Source: Blattamonas nauphoetae
Lineage: Eukaryota; Preaxostyla; Oxymonadida
Length of the DNA stretch: 64,000 nucleotides
Reading direction: 5' to 3'
NCBI GenBank assembly: GCA_033064195.1
Contig: JARBJD010000141.1
Span: 1 to 64,000 of the forward strand
In this document: positions 1-12,888 of the stretch, piece after piece
Layout of the letters: each line of letters begins with the position of its first letter
How positions within the stretch are numbered: the stretch's first letter is position 1
Translations under genes and position numbers: made by a program
The notes under the pieces: generated by a model
The model's input: only the letters and a program-made list of their open reading frames with translations
What the model was told of the DNA's origin: nothing
Database searches by the model: none

Positions 1-565
1 CACAACCTAGCCTAGCCTAGCCTAGCCTAGCCCTAGCCTAGCCTAGCCTAGCCTAGCCTAACCTAGCCTAGCCTAGCCTAACCCTAGCCTAACCCTAGCC
101 CTGGCCTAGCCTGGCCTAAACCCTATAACCTAGCCCTAGCCTAGCCTAGCCTAGCCCTAGCCTAGCCTAGCCCTAGCCTAGCCTAGCCACAACCTAGCCT
201 AGCCCTAGCCTAGCCTGGCCTAGCCTAGCCCTAGCCTAGCCTAGCCTAGCCTAGCCCAACCCTAGCCCTAGCCTAGCCTAGCCCTAGCCTAGCCTAGCCT
301 AGCCTAGCCCTAGCCCTGGCCTAGCCTGGCCTAGCCTAGCCTAGCCTAGCCCTAGCCTAGCCTAACCCCTGGCCTAGCCCTAGCCCTAGCCCTAGCCCTA
401 GCCTAAACCCCTAGCCAACCTAGCCTAGCCTAGCCTAGCCTAGCCTAGCCTAGCCTAGCCTAGCCCTAAGCCTAGCCTAGCCCTAGCCTAGCCTAGCCTA
501 GCCTAGCCTAGCCCTAACCCCTAGCCTAGCCCTAGCCTAGCCTAGCCTAGCCCTAGCCTAGCCCT
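1..565. repeat. Telomere-like C-rich array (CCTAG/CCCTAG, with CCTAAC variants)
   Basis: The first 565 bases are almost wholly 5-bp CCTAG and 6-bp CCCTAG units with scattered CCTAACC, CCCTAACC and CCTGG variants. Read outward, the G-rich strand is TAGGC/TAGGGC. The C-rich strand lies 5'->3' at the left edge, the orientation expected for a left chromosome end. It abuts a surface-protein gene that stops abruptly near 566. The mixture differs from the plain TTAGGG type. It could be a real variant telomere or base-calling distortion of CCCTAA repeats, a known problem of some long-read data. Confidence 0.85.
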
Positions 566-570
566 AATCA

Positions 571-3090
571 GTTGTGTCCTTTGAATCCTGTTCCAGCCTG
601 GTTCATCTCGCTTGGACCTGTGCCATACACAATCGAATCAAGAAGGAACGATCCAGTCGATCCGATCGAAGATGCGCAGGCATCTGAGTAGTCCCATCAA
701 AATAGGTAAAACTGGGATCAATTGATGTCAGTGCCTAAATTTGGACTGAGATCAAATTTCAACTCTTTTCCTTTGAGATTTTCTCATTATCACTTCATTA
801 ATCATGTTCAATTCACTTCTTGTTTTCACATAATGCTCTTCAATATTTCAGACAGCTCTTATTTCCCAAAACACGCACGATCACAATCACCAACACTTCT
901 TTTTCGATGTATTCCTTCATTGACTTTAGTCAGTGAGAAAAACCATCAAAGAAGACATAATAACGCATTATCGACTTGTTTTATAATTATTGTTGTAGAA
1001 CAAACTGAAACAGCAGCACCCAAAGTTTGCATTTTCATGATCTATGAAGTGACCATTTTCCTTTTTACTTTTTTCCATTCAAATATCATATATAAGAGAC
1101 TTTTTGAAATGAAAGAAACGAAATGGTATTGTAGGTATTTAGTGGGATCAGATCCGACTGGGATCACTGGGATCAAATCAGAAGCCTGAAGATGCGTCAA
1201 TCAGCAAGGCACCTCCTTCAGCTGTGGACGAGCATCCAGTGAACGAGGTCTGAGTGATGGACAGTTCTCCACCAGTCTTCACTGTCGCTTTCATTCCTCC
1301 ACCTGCACCTCCTGATTCACACGATGTGAATGTCACCAAGTTCAGAGAGGCCGATCCTTCGCTCTCCACTTCAAACACAATTGCGCCTGCGTCACTGTCA
1401 GAGACACAAGTCAGGAAGGACGAGAGCTCGTCACGGTCAGTGATTGTCCATTTTGGATCGTTCCAGAGATCGCTGCACCAGAATGGGATGAAGTGATCGA
1501 ATCGAACACGCAATCGTCAACATTCAGACTTCCACCTGTGATGCTCACAGCAGATTGGCTGAAGAGAGCTGCATTCACAGCAAAATCGAGCGATGAAAGA
1601 GTCAGTGTCGATGAAACGATGGTGATTGTCACGTTCTCAGAAATTGTGACGATTTTTCGGTTGTTCGAATGATGTCCAATGGTTGATAGTTTGGTTGAAC
1701 TGGCAATTGTTGACAATGCGATGTCAGTGTCAAGCGAAGCAAGCATGTCTTGGCATTTCAAATTCCCAAGCGATTGGGAGAGAGACGAGCAAGGAAGACG
1801 GGGATGGCCACACAGTTCGTGGTCCATTCCATTTGATTCGTCAACAATCAGCTTTCCTCCTTCGTACGCATTGAACAGATACAGAATTGACGTCGGGACA
1901 CCATTAGTTTCACAGAAAGTGTATTGTTCTGTCTCAAAATCAGTGAAGATGTTCGTGTTCGCGGGGAGTGTCAGGTACGATCCAGTGAGAGACGTGGTAT
2001 TGATCGAGGCATGATTGTGAGCAGGCGTTTTGATAAACAGATTGTGTCCTTTGAATCCTGTTCCAGCCTGGTTCATCTCGCTTGGACCTGTGCCATACAC
2101 AATCGAATCAAGAAGGAACGATCCAGTCGATCCGATCGAAGATGCGTCAATCAGCAAGGCACCTCCTTCAGCTGTGGACGAGCACCCAGTGAACGAGGTC
2201 TGAGTGATGGACAGTTCTCCACCAGTCTTCACTGTCGCTTTCATTCCTCCACCTGCACCTCCTGATTCACACGATGTGAATGTCACCAAGTTCAGAGAGG
2301 CCGATCCTTCGCTCTCCACTTCAAACACAATTGCGCCTGCGTCACTGTCAGAGACACAAGTCAGGAAGGACAGAGCTCGTCACGGTCAGTGATTGTCCAT
2401 TTTGGATCGTTCCAGAGATCGCTGCACCAGAATGGGATGAAGTGATCGAATCGAACACGCAATCGTCAACATTCAGACTTCCACCTGTGATGCTCACAGC
2501 AGATTGGCTGAAGAGAGCTGCATTCACAGCAAAATCGAGCGATGAAAGAGTCAGTGTCGATGAAACGATGGTGATTGTCACGTTCTCAGAAATGGTGATA
2601 GTTGTTCGGCCATTTGAACGAGGCTCGATTGTTGATAGTTTGCTCGAACTGGCAATTGTTGACAATGGGATGTCAGTGTCAAGCGAAGCTACCATATTCT
2701 GTCCTTTCAAGTTCCCAAGCGATTGGGAGAGAGACGAGCAAGGAAGACGGGGATGGCCACACAGTTCGTGGTCCATTCCATTTGATTCGTCAACAATCAG
2801 CTTTCCTCCTTCGTACGCATTGAACAGATGCAGAATTGACGTCGGGACACCATTAGTTTCACAGAAAGTGTATTGTTCTGTCTCAAAATCAGTGAAGATG
2901 TTCGTGTTCGCGGGGAGTGTCAGGTACGATCCAGTGAGAGACGTGGTATTGATCGAGGCATGATTGTGAGCAGGCGTTTTGATAAACAGATTGTGTCCTT
3001 TGAATCCTGTTCCAGCCTGGTTCATCTCGCTTGGACCTGTGCCATACACAATCGAATCAAGAAGGAACGATCCCGATGATCCGATCGAAG
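571..3090. repeat. ~950-bp tandem duplication inside the telomere-proximal surface gene
   Basis: The same sequence recurs from about 571, 2040 and 2991; after subtracting the inserted MITE the spacing is 949-951 bp. Units 1 and 2 are nearly identical. Relative to the third unit (about 3090-3240) both lack the same internal block, so units 1 and 2 come from a recent duplication after that deletion. The two young units differ by a one-base length change (near 1425 and 2372), which shifts the frame between them. Confidence 0.85.
677..1188. mobile_element. hAT-type MITE, copy 1 (512 bp, 8-bp TSD)
   Basis: The element starts CAGGCATCTGAG and ends CAGAAGCCTG. It is flanked by the direct repeat AAGATGCG at 669-676 and 1189-1196. 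The neighbouring tandem unit at about 2130-2150 holds the uninterrupted site with a single AAGATGCG, which confirms the ends. The CAGG...CCTG termini and 8-bp TSD fit a non-autonomous hAT element. It has no coding capacity; open frames inside it are chance. Confidence 0.9.
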
Positions 3091-6000
3091 ATGCATCGAG
3101 CAGCAAGGCGCCTCCATTCGATTTAGACTCACATTTCTTGAACGTTCCATCAATCGAGACTTTTCCCGTTCCAACCACAATCACATTCAACGCACCACCT
3201 TCAGCGGTGGACGAACATCCAGTGAACGATGTCTGAGTGATGGTTAATTCTCCACCAGTCCTCACTGTCGCTTTCATTCCTCCACCTGACCCTCCTGATT
3301 CACACGATGTGAATGTCACCAACTTCAGAGTGGCCGATCCTTCGTTCTCCACTTCCAACACAATCGCTCCGCCATCCGACGATGACTTGCAGTTCAGGAA
3401 CGAAAACGGATTGACCCCATCTCCAACCGTCAACGATTTTCCACTTGGGACAGTGAATGAGATAGTTGAAGACGCTGAGTTGGAGGAGAATGAGGAGTCA
3501 ACTTGAGACGAGAAAGTGCTTTCGGTGATTGAGAGGGAACCGGAACCAGCGACTAACGAGAAAGTGAGGACAGAGTTGGAGATGAGCAGCTTGCTGAGCG
3601 TGGCTTGTCCTCCATTCAGAGCGACGAGTGAGCTGATCTGCTTTTGTGTGCAATCCAACGTGAGATCAGACAGTTGCAGTGTTCCGCCACTCACTTCAAG
3701 GAGGTTGGACGACGCGAGTGTGGACCCCTCCCCGCCGATCGTGAATGTGCATCCGCTGACGACAGAAGAACCGGCTGATTGTGAAAGGATTCGTGGTGCT
3801 GGTCCTGCCCATGTGAAATCGACCTGGGTGAGCCCCAAGTTGCCTGAAGACATTACGAAGAGAGACTTCGAGTTTGATGTGGCAATATTCTTGATGGTGG
3901 TAGAGGAGAGAGAACGAACCAGATGTAACTTCGACTAGTGGTGTGTTAATTGTGACTGGAGTCGTCTTTCCGAAAGAGATTCCATTTGTCACGACTGTCC
4001 CTGTCACAGCAAGAACTGCTTCAGTCCTCGTCCCATCCTCAATTTCCAAGCAGAGACTTTGAAGGGTGTATGTTTGCCCTTCTTTGACTCTCATCGATCC
4101 AGCAGTTGTGAAAGTGAGAATTCTAGTGCTGGTATTCCCCTCAATGACGACTGTTTTGAAATCAGTTGTCAGAGCTGACTCGACTGAGGACGATGTGCGC
4201 ACAATAATCTTTGTTCCTGACTTCTTCAGGCTTCTGAAGCCGTGGTCGAACGAAGCACAGGGCAGTTCTGGGATTCCACAGACGACGTGGTCATCTCCTT
4301 CGGTTGTCACAGACAGAGTATCTTCGAGTGCGGTGTGAGGATACCAGTAGTACAGAAGACTCCCTGCAACTCCCTCCATCTCTCCAAAGAACATGTTCCG
4401 TTGAGCTCGTGTGAAGATCGTTCCCGTCTTAAGAGGGAGAGTTGTCTTGAAGAGAGAGTATGGAGTTTCTTCGGTTTGTGTCGACAGATCGGAAGAGACC
4501 AAATAAACATGAACTCCCGTCCCAACCGATGAAAGACCCGAAAGAGTGCACCCCGATCCGCGCTGAGGGTTCCTCCATTCTCGACGAAGATGGCTGATCC
4601 CAAACTTTCGTGTGAGAATGCCAAGTTCTGGAATGTGGTGTCCTCAAGAGTCAGTGTGGATCCTGCTTTGACTCGAGCAAGAGTGTGGAGAGATGATGAG
4701 AGTGTTTGTTGTGTGGCTGTGCCGAATGTTGTTTTGAACAGATACAGGCTTCCAGTTTCGACTGAAATGAAGTTGTCGACAGGCGTTCCAGAGAACGTGA
4801 AAATCATGTGGAAGAGAGGCTTGTTTCGATTCGTCCAAACTGACAACAATCCCACTCTGCCCTTCTTGTGTCACTGTTCGGATGGCAGATTCTGATGACG
4901 ATCTCATTTGGATTGGAAAGGCGACGGTCATCGTCTTCGCCAGCGACGTGTCGGAGAAGAGCTCAACTTGATCCATCTCGTTCGCTTCTGCCGAACGATA
5001 ACCAGAATCGAGTGTCGAGCAAACGAATCGATCCGACCCACAATTTGGATGTGTGCTTGCTTCTCTGCCATTCTTGTCCAGCTTGATTTTCAGAGTCGGA
5101 GGAACAAGATAATACATCAGCGACGCATCGTACCATTCGTGCTCTTCTCCCAGAAACTCGTCTGTTCCAAAGAAGTCCTTCTGAGCTTGTGTGCTAACGA
5201 AAGAGTCGGGCCAGAAGGTTGGTTTGATCTGGCGACGAAGGTTGTGGGCGTTAACTCGAACATATAACCCATCTTCGCCGGTCGCTCGTGTGCTGTTTTG
5301 AACTTCACTTCGTCCAGTGTGATTGATCCAGCTGACTGAATCTGAAGGATGGGGTCTGTTTTCATGTTCAGGTTCTCAAATGTCACGTTCTTCATTGCGA
5401 CAGGAGTGTCAGCATTGGTGACAACTGTCAGGAATGGCTCGAGAAGGATCGCCAACGTGGCAGCTGTTGTGTTGATGAGGGTGTTCTCAATCGTGATTGG
5501 CTGATTCTCTGTCTTGATGAGAGAATACTGATAAGTCTGGCCGCTCGTGAGCATGATCCCAACATTCTCCATGCTTGCTCCACGAGACACACTTGAGACG
5601 TGGAGCAAACTTGCCTTAGTGTTGGGAACGAGGTCGAGATTTGTGAAATGCACACTTCCGTTGAGTCCAACTTCGATCAAACTTGATCCTTCTGTGATTT
5701 TTGAATCGATGGTGATCTTTGTGCGAGAAAGCGTACTTTCGTTGAGTTTGGCAGCTGTCGAGCCTCGAACCGTCACTGTCTGATCCTCCACAACGATTGC
5801 CTTCTCAGTGAAGGTCGCGTTGTACAAATACTGAATGGTTTGGGGCATGTGTGTCTGGTTCTTGAATCTGAAGTGGAGGAGTGTGATTCCCCAGCCGAGT
5901 GTCTTGCAGTACGATGAGGTCCATTTGCAGTCGGCTGAATCGGTTCCCGTGCTGATCACAGAGATGACTGGAATCTCCAAAAGAAGTTCAGTCGCTCCAT

Positions 6001-9000
6001 CTCTTTCTTGTCCTCCAGATCTTCTTTCCTTCAAACACCACTCGATAATACGCACTCAACGAGTTTCCTCCAAATCCTGTCAGTTCTGCAATTTGGGAAT
6101 CAGTGTAGAGAGTATCCTCGATGTAAATATCATTTCCATGTTGAGCTTTGTTATTCTCGAATCTGGCGTGGTTCTTGTCTGTGCTGTTGAACTTGAGAGG
6201 GACTTTCGCTGACGACTTTCCTTTGATGTAGAACACTCCCCCTTTCCCCGTCGGCGCTTCCAGCGTTCCGTCTCCAACCGCTGTGCACAGCGTGAAAGTC
6301 TCCGTGAAGGCGGTTGTGGCTGCGTGTGTTGCCTGGACGTAATTCGCACCTGTCAGCTCGACATAGCACACCCCTCCGTTTGGAGCCGAAATATTCTTGT
6401 AGGTTCCTTGAGAGAAAGAAAGGGTTGTCCCCACAGAATTGATCATCGCTCCATTCACCGTTGAGTGGACATTCGTCACGATATTTTGATGAAATGACAT
6501 GGACCCTCCTTGCAGTTCATACATCGAACAGTCGACGAAGGTAAATGCTTCTGGTTGGAATCGAATATAATTCTGAACCAACTTCCCGTCGACACAAGTG
6601 ACGAACGGGACGTGTGAGACAGTTATGTCGCCGACAAGGAAGTGCAGAGTGGAAGCAGTGAGATAAGTATTCGTGCCTATGACTTGAAGAGGAGGAACAG
6701 AGAACTCTTCTGGCATCTGGATGTACACAGTGCTAAGATACAAATGGCCATTAGAAGTGACCACTGCGAGTGGCTTTGAGTAATCAATAGGATAGACAGT
6801 TGGCTGATAAATCTGAAGGTATTGCCAATCCACATGAATCGGATCGAATGGGATGGCTGTGTTGGGCATGAGTTGGAATCGGAGTGTTGTGAGAATTTTC
6901 CCCGTCCGCATCTGATCCAATATGACCTGAAAACCGGTGAAGTCTGCCAGATGAACACCGTACGGGTTTCTCTCTCCGAAGGGCATGGGTGTGGCGTAAC
7001 CACAATAATGCACGTTGGCATAAAACAGATTGGATTGGGTGCTGTTGGTGAGAACGTGATAATTCAGTGAACTCCGTGTTCGAACAGTATTGGAGTTGAC
7101 GGCAATGTTTGTTGTTGGGAGTCCAGTTGTGGCGTAATCGTGTCTGAACTTCATGCCTTCTGTCGCGACTGTGCCATCTGATTTGATATTCGCCAAGTTG
7201 AAGAGGAAGAGGGAGTCCACCAAATCCACTTTCGCTGTTTCTGTGAAATCTTCGAAGTCGTAGCAGCCAGCACGGCCTGTCGAGCGACAATGCTTTGCGT
7301 CTGTCACGCTCATGTTGATATGTCCAGTCGTTGTTGAGTCAATGCAACTTCCTCCGTTTCCACTCGCTCGCGAGATGTAATGGAACGTGACGATAAAGGT
7401 TTCGAGCGATGCCGATCCAGAGATTTGAATTGCCGCAGTGGCGGTGAGTGAGATCGACGCGAAGTGGCTATCATACAGTTGTGTCTGGCCTTTGGACAGG
7501 ACAAGGACAGGCGAGGGGTAATCTGCAAGACACTCGATTCTCGTGTTGGACAACCTCAAATGAACAGTGCTAGACATAGTGACGAGTGGTTGGGTGTAAT
7601 CCTGGTTTGGCTTCAACGAGAGACTGCGGAATGTTGCGTTGCCAGTTTTAACAACTTCAAATCCACTCGTTTGGACGATGGTGAAGGCAGTCGAGTTGAC
7701 AAGCCATCCCCTTCCAACGATTTCGAGTGACGACGAGATTTCTGTTGCTTCCGCTGAGAATGTCCCGATTCCCATGTCAATCATGCTCTTCCCATCTTTG
7801 GCTGGCGACTCTGCTTTTGTGAGAAATGTCAGTGCTGGTTGGATCGTCTCGCATGGTTGCTGTTTCGAGCATTCGGTGTTTGATGTTTGTCCGTTTTCAG
7901 ATGGTTCGTTGTCAGACTCTGGAGCAGGAATTGCCACATACAGCACGAAGTCCAGTGCTGGCTTCCCTTCGTCACGTGATGGGAGAAGAGTGTTCTCCGT
8001 CTTGATGTTCCCACAAGTGGCAGCAGTGTAGTAGTAGCCGATTTTGGATGTGGTGGAATCTGACGTGCAGCCGATCATCATTTGGTCGTAAAACACTTTC
8101 GGATCAACTCCACTGAAATGAATGTCATTCCCACGATACGCCACATTTTCCAGGGCCGTGTTCCCCTCAAAGTGACAGTCCTCAAAATACATCATCTTGG
8201 CAATATTTAATCGCATCGCTCCGCCGCGCTGGACAGCAACGTTGTTTCGGAACGTGCAGCGGTGGAATGTGTTGGTGGTGTATTGAGACCTGAACGCCCC
8301 CCCTTGCGCGTTTCCTCGGTTGGCTTCGAACAGGCAGTCGGTGAAGTGGGTCACCCCGAAGTTCATATAGAATGCTCCGCCATCAGTGGAGAACCTCAAG
8401 TACGAGAATTCTGTGCTTGCGATGAGGATCGGGGCGTGACTGTCGAGGATATAGAGTCCGTTGATTTGCGAGGGCTTCGCTGGATCTGGTGAAGAAAACA
8501 GACTGTCTGTGATGGTGGTGATGCCTGCATAATACATACGGATGATGGCATTTTGATATGCGTTGGATGACTCTGACGAGTATTTGAACTTGCACGAGAA
8601 GATGTTGATGCGATTAGGAGCTCCGAGAACGGAAGTGAAGTAGAGTGCCGGTTGAGCTGAAGTGTTTCCCGTCACACTGAACTCGGTGTTCAGAAAAGTC
8701 AGGTTTCCGTAAAGGTCGGTGACGTTGACCATGGTGAATGCGTTGTTCACGACAGAGTCGATAAAGAACTTGCAATTTGTGAAAAGAGCACAGCATCCCT
8801 TTTAGAGAGCAGTGAAAATTGATTTCTCGGATTTGCGGTGACGTTGAACGTGCCAGTCACGTTGAGGTCATCTGGGTTGGCATTAGACTGGGAGTCCTCT
8901 TCGTTGATGCAGTTAACGAAAGTGCTGTTTACGACGCCAAATAATAACGAATTAGAGGGTTGTCCACGCTGGTCAGGCGAGTCTGCCGCATTTGTTGACG

Positions 9001-10002
9001 GATGGTCAGGCCATGTGTGGCTCGGTGAAAAGAAGGCGTTGAGGAAATATTGGTGAAGACCGCTGATGAGATCGCAGTGTTCAGAAATACATGAGATTTT
9101 GATGTTACAGTCGATACGGACAAACTGTTGGCCGTTGCCACATTTACAGATTCAAGCGTGAGAGAAACAACCGACGTATCCAGGAGAACTGGTTGATCGG
9201 TGTCGGAGTCAATGCAAGTGATGGAAGGGATTTGTCCGGAAGTCGATTTGAGCGTATTCGAAATCAGACTAACGGAAGACGATGATGTCACTATGAACGG
9301 TGGGGTGGATCCCGATATTTCAAACACGCAATTGGACGACGTGAGATGAGACTCGGTCAAAAGGGCACAGGCAACATTCTTGGGACGAACATTTTCATGT
9401 CATGGTGTACAATGAACGATAAGTGCTGGAAAGAGACTGTTGAATTCTGCAAAACGAGAATGGAGGCGTGTTCTCCGTTTTTGCAGTTAACGGGGACAAG
9501 GTAGAAGTGGTTGACGCTGGTTTTGAGTTGTCAGCGAAGATGATCGTGGCCGACGATTGAGACGCGAGAGAGAAAGTCCGATCTGCGATGAGAACATTTC
9601 CTCCTTGATATCTGGTTTCGCTGAGATAGATTGCACTTGATGGGCTCCCAGTATTCTGAGTGGGATCGACGAAGAACTCGTTGAATACAGAAGTGAGGTT
9701 AGGGAGCCTTGTGGTTCCTGCTTCAGAATTCAGGGAGGTAATCGTATTAGAAGCAATGACACAAAATAGAAATAGAATAGGGAGCATCGTGTTCGAGAAT
9801 AGTTAATCAGGCCCTTTATTTGAAAGTGATTTAAATGGCTCTTTTCAAGAATGTGGAACTATTCTGAAATTGAAAAGAAGATGGAGATCCAAAAGAAGAA
9901 AGGAGGCGGGTAGAGTGTCCTTCTCAGTCCCGATGGACGAGTCAACGATTCATTGATGATCAAACCACTTCCGGAGCAGTTCAACCCAGGATACTCTCCC
10001 TC

Positions 10003-12888
10003 TCAGTCCTCTGGAATACAATATTTTGATGGTTTCACTGTTTGGGCTCCAGAGAAAAAGTTGAGAAAACCCAAGAAGTATTCTGTTGAGATGGCAAAAC
10101 AACTGTTGATCGTGTGGGACGATGTGAGGCTGACCAAAGGAAGCAGACTCGATTTGTCAACCGATTTGTGAGTACAATCAACAGGCATCTGAGTAGTCCC
10201 ATCAAAATAGGTAAAACTGGGATCAATTGATGTCAGTGCCTAAATTTGGACTGAGATCAAATTTCAACTCTTTTCCTTTGAGATTTTCTCATTATCACTT
10301 CATTAATCATGTTCAATTCACTTCTTGTTTTCACATAATGCTCTTCAATATTTCAGACAGCTCTTATTTCCCAAAAACACGCACGATCACAATCACCAAC
10401 ACTTCTTTTTCGATGTATTCCCTTCATTGACTTTAGTCAGTGAGAAAAACCATCAAAGAAGACATAATAACGCATTATCGACTTGTTTTTATAATTATTG
10501 TTGTAGAACAAACTGAAACAGCAGCACCCAAAGTTTGCATTTTCATGATCTATGAAGTGACCATTTTCCTTTTACTTTTTTTCCATTCAAATATCATATA
10601 TAAGAAGACTTTTTGAAATGAAAGAAACGAAATGGTATTGTAGGTATTTGGTGGGATCAGATCCGACTGGGATCACTGGGATCAAATCAGAAGCCTGTCA
10701 ATCAACAAAGAAAAGAGCACTTCCAAAGTCACCGCATTCGTTGTGAATCACAAATGGAGACGATTCAGCGTTGGAGATGATGGGGCAGTTGTCGATCGTC
10801 AAGCTGGACGACGAGATTCTTCCAACACTTGTATCATGCCATCCAAAGTCCAATGAGATGTGGGACATCGAGATTCTGGAAGTTGAGAACAAAAATATGA
10901 ATGGTGTTGGGTTTTCATTTCTATATTCATGGCTTTCCGAGTCGTGAACACTCGAAGTTTCAGTCTTGGCTAAAGACGATGTATGACTAATTTTCGTGCC
11001 TGATCCAAGCAAGGAGAGGGAGATAGAGTTCAGTCTTATCGAATGATACGTTCCGTGGTTCAGGGTCAGCTGAGGCTCGATGTGTCGTTCATTTCCAGAA
11101 ATGTTGGTAGCTTCTGCTGAAGGAGAAAATGCCATCTGGAGAGAGCGGCAGAATTCTCTGTTCCGTGGACGTGGTCTCGACACAGAGAAGATGACTGTCA
11201 GGCGAATGCGGAAAGCATACATCAGTGGTTGTGGTGAAAGCAGTGGGTGATGTTGGCAGATGACTTGAGGGGACGGGGAGTGGTGTTGGGGATGAGGTTG
11301 AAGTGTCGAATCGGAGGTCGAATCCAACAGCAGCCGATCGGACGTTGGCTGACGATCAAAGAATGTGTGTGCGGGGATCTTGATTCGATCAGGTTCCTTC
11401 TTCGTAATTCATCTGCGAGAATGCGAAGAGAAGTCGACAGTGACTCTTTCATGTGGGTCGAATCTTGTCAAGTTCAGATCTGATCAGGAGAGACAACAGA
11501 AGAGATGATGACAGAGAAGTCGAATTGAAGAACGAAACGAATAAATAAATGAAAAGAAAGTGCTGATGTCACAAAAGGGAAATTCCAAGAAATCAGAACA
11601 CACCTGAAAGAAATCAGGGATGGCTGTGGAATGGTGGTTGACTGGACTGGTGTGGCATGAGTGTTTGAGAGGAAGAACGTGTTCTGTCCGTGAAGTTGGA
11701 GGATTTGGAAGGACGACGAGGGTGTGACAGTCACTGACTTCGTGTTCGCGAACGAGGAGAGCGTCGACGAGGAGGTGATGACCAATTTGGAGAACGTGAA
11801 GTGGTTGGGATTGATTTCAGTGCTCGTGTGGATCAGAGACTTCATCAGACACGATTGCGAAGGATTTGAGAAACCAGCTTTGATCGATGGCTTCAGCGGG
11901 AGCAGCGAACAGTGTGGGATGGAAGTGACTATCCGCATAGAGTATTGTGTGAGTGTGAGCTGAGTCGCTGGCGAGATTTTTGTCGCGAATGTGATCGCAG
12001 TGTTGTGTTTGAAAAGAAAGGGGAGAACGATGTGTGGAGGGTCACAATTGGGAAGAGTGGCATGAATGGTTGGTAGGGAATGATGGAATGGACGGGAGTG
12101 GCTGTTTCCCGCATGGCGCGATGGAGTGACAAGAAAAGCGAGGATGAAAGGTGGTTGTTTGTGCTGCGATTCCATGAAGAGGAAGGAGTGAACTTCTCAC
12201 TTTTCTGAGATGAGGGAATCATATGATGGATTGGCAACGATAAGCACGAAATGAAGATGAAGGTGATGAACGAAGATTCTTCGACACGGATGAACAAGTT
12301 CGCGCCACAAGAGTCAAAAGCCTGTTTGTTTGGTGACGGGAGAAGGTGAGAGGAATGAAAGACAATCATTGCAGAAAGGAGTCATTCGAGCGAGGATATT
12401 TGTGAAACATTCCGAGAAAAGAGATTGTTCATCATGCTGACTGATCGAGGTGGATGAGTGAGGAAACACAGCGACGATGTGAAGGGCGAGAATTGATGAT
12501 GGAACTGGTGTTGCTAATTGTGGTGATTGATCGATGTGAATGAGGGAGGCGATATCTGTGATGATGGGAAGGGTGAGATTGGTTCATGGATCAAGTGATT
12601 CTCATCGTGCTGATTGATGGAAAAGGTTGGGGAAGCAAACGTGACTTGGGGCTGTTTTGTTCTGTCGAAGTCACGAAGACAGTTTCTGGATGCGTTGCGA
12701 AGTGTTGTGGGAACTTGTGATGAAGAACGGAGAGAGTTGAGATGGAGGGTGGGTTCGATGGATTGCATGATCGGTTCTGTTGGTGATGGGAGATGTTGTG
12801 ATGAACTGTGAGTCATATGGAAGACAGAGGTACAGCGGAAAATGTAAAACTGCAAGGACGAGATGAGATGGCACTGAAGTTCAAACAT
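10003..12888 (-). pseudogene. Beta-helix surface-protein gene remnant interrupted by a MITE
   Basis: The minus-strand pieces 12514-12888, 11929-12369, 11474-12175 and 10698-11327 lie in different frames but read as one decayed member of the beta-helix family. Its N-terminal part is near 12888. The conserved segment around 10750-10870 contains ISMSHISLDFGW and SSSLTIDNCPIIS, close to ILLSDLAFDCG and SSSTLTLTTCRIVS in the gene at 14338-18869. The reading frame runs into the MITE at 10182-10697. With the element and one TSD copy left out, the frame continues as ALFFVDCTHKSVDKSSLLPL and stops at 10003. No signal peptide could be fixed with confidence. No kinase-like tail is present. Confidence 0.55.
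10182..10697. mobile_element. hAT-type MITE, copy 2 (516 bp)
   Basis: This copy is almost identical to the element at 677-1188 and has the same termini, CAGGCATCTGAG and CAGAAGCCTG. The flanking 8-mers are ACAATCAA (10174-10181) and TCAATCAA (10698-10705), matching at seven of eight positions. It interrupts a beta-helix reading frame that is open on both sides. Confidence 0.88.

Larger units (their letters stand above)
566..9787 (-). pseudogene. Giant beta-helix surface-protein gene, cut by the telomere and frame-broken
   Basis: The gene reads from 9787 towards the telomere. It opens with a likely signal peptide (MLPILFLFCVIASNTITS) and continues as Ser/Thr/Asn-rich, hydrophobic-alternating sequence with recurring units such as FTSCESGGAGGGM and GGALLIDASS, typical of parallel beta-helix (Pmp-like) extracellular proteins. 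The main open stretches are 9395-9787, 8929-9360, 5988-8750 (920 codons), 5117-6055, 4644-5117, 4307-4855, 3696-4502, 2348-3853 and 1411-2328, so the frame changes at least eight times. Neighbouring pieces continue the same kind of protein across each change. No membrane segment or kinase-like tail is present; the C-terminal end is missing where the telomeric array begins. A hAT-type MITE sits in the outermost unit. It may be a decayed gene, or a gene with several single-base assembly errors. The function, probably surface display, is inferred. Confidence 0.7.

Noticed and set aside
722-1189. 155-codon open frame, with a similar one at 10227-10430
   Set aside because: Lies inside the hAT-type MITE, is not preserved in the other copies and has no domain.
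9953-10171. 72-codon plus-strand frame (YFDGFTVWAPEKK)
   Set aside because: It is antisense to the beta-helix frame that continues across the MITE and matches family sequence.
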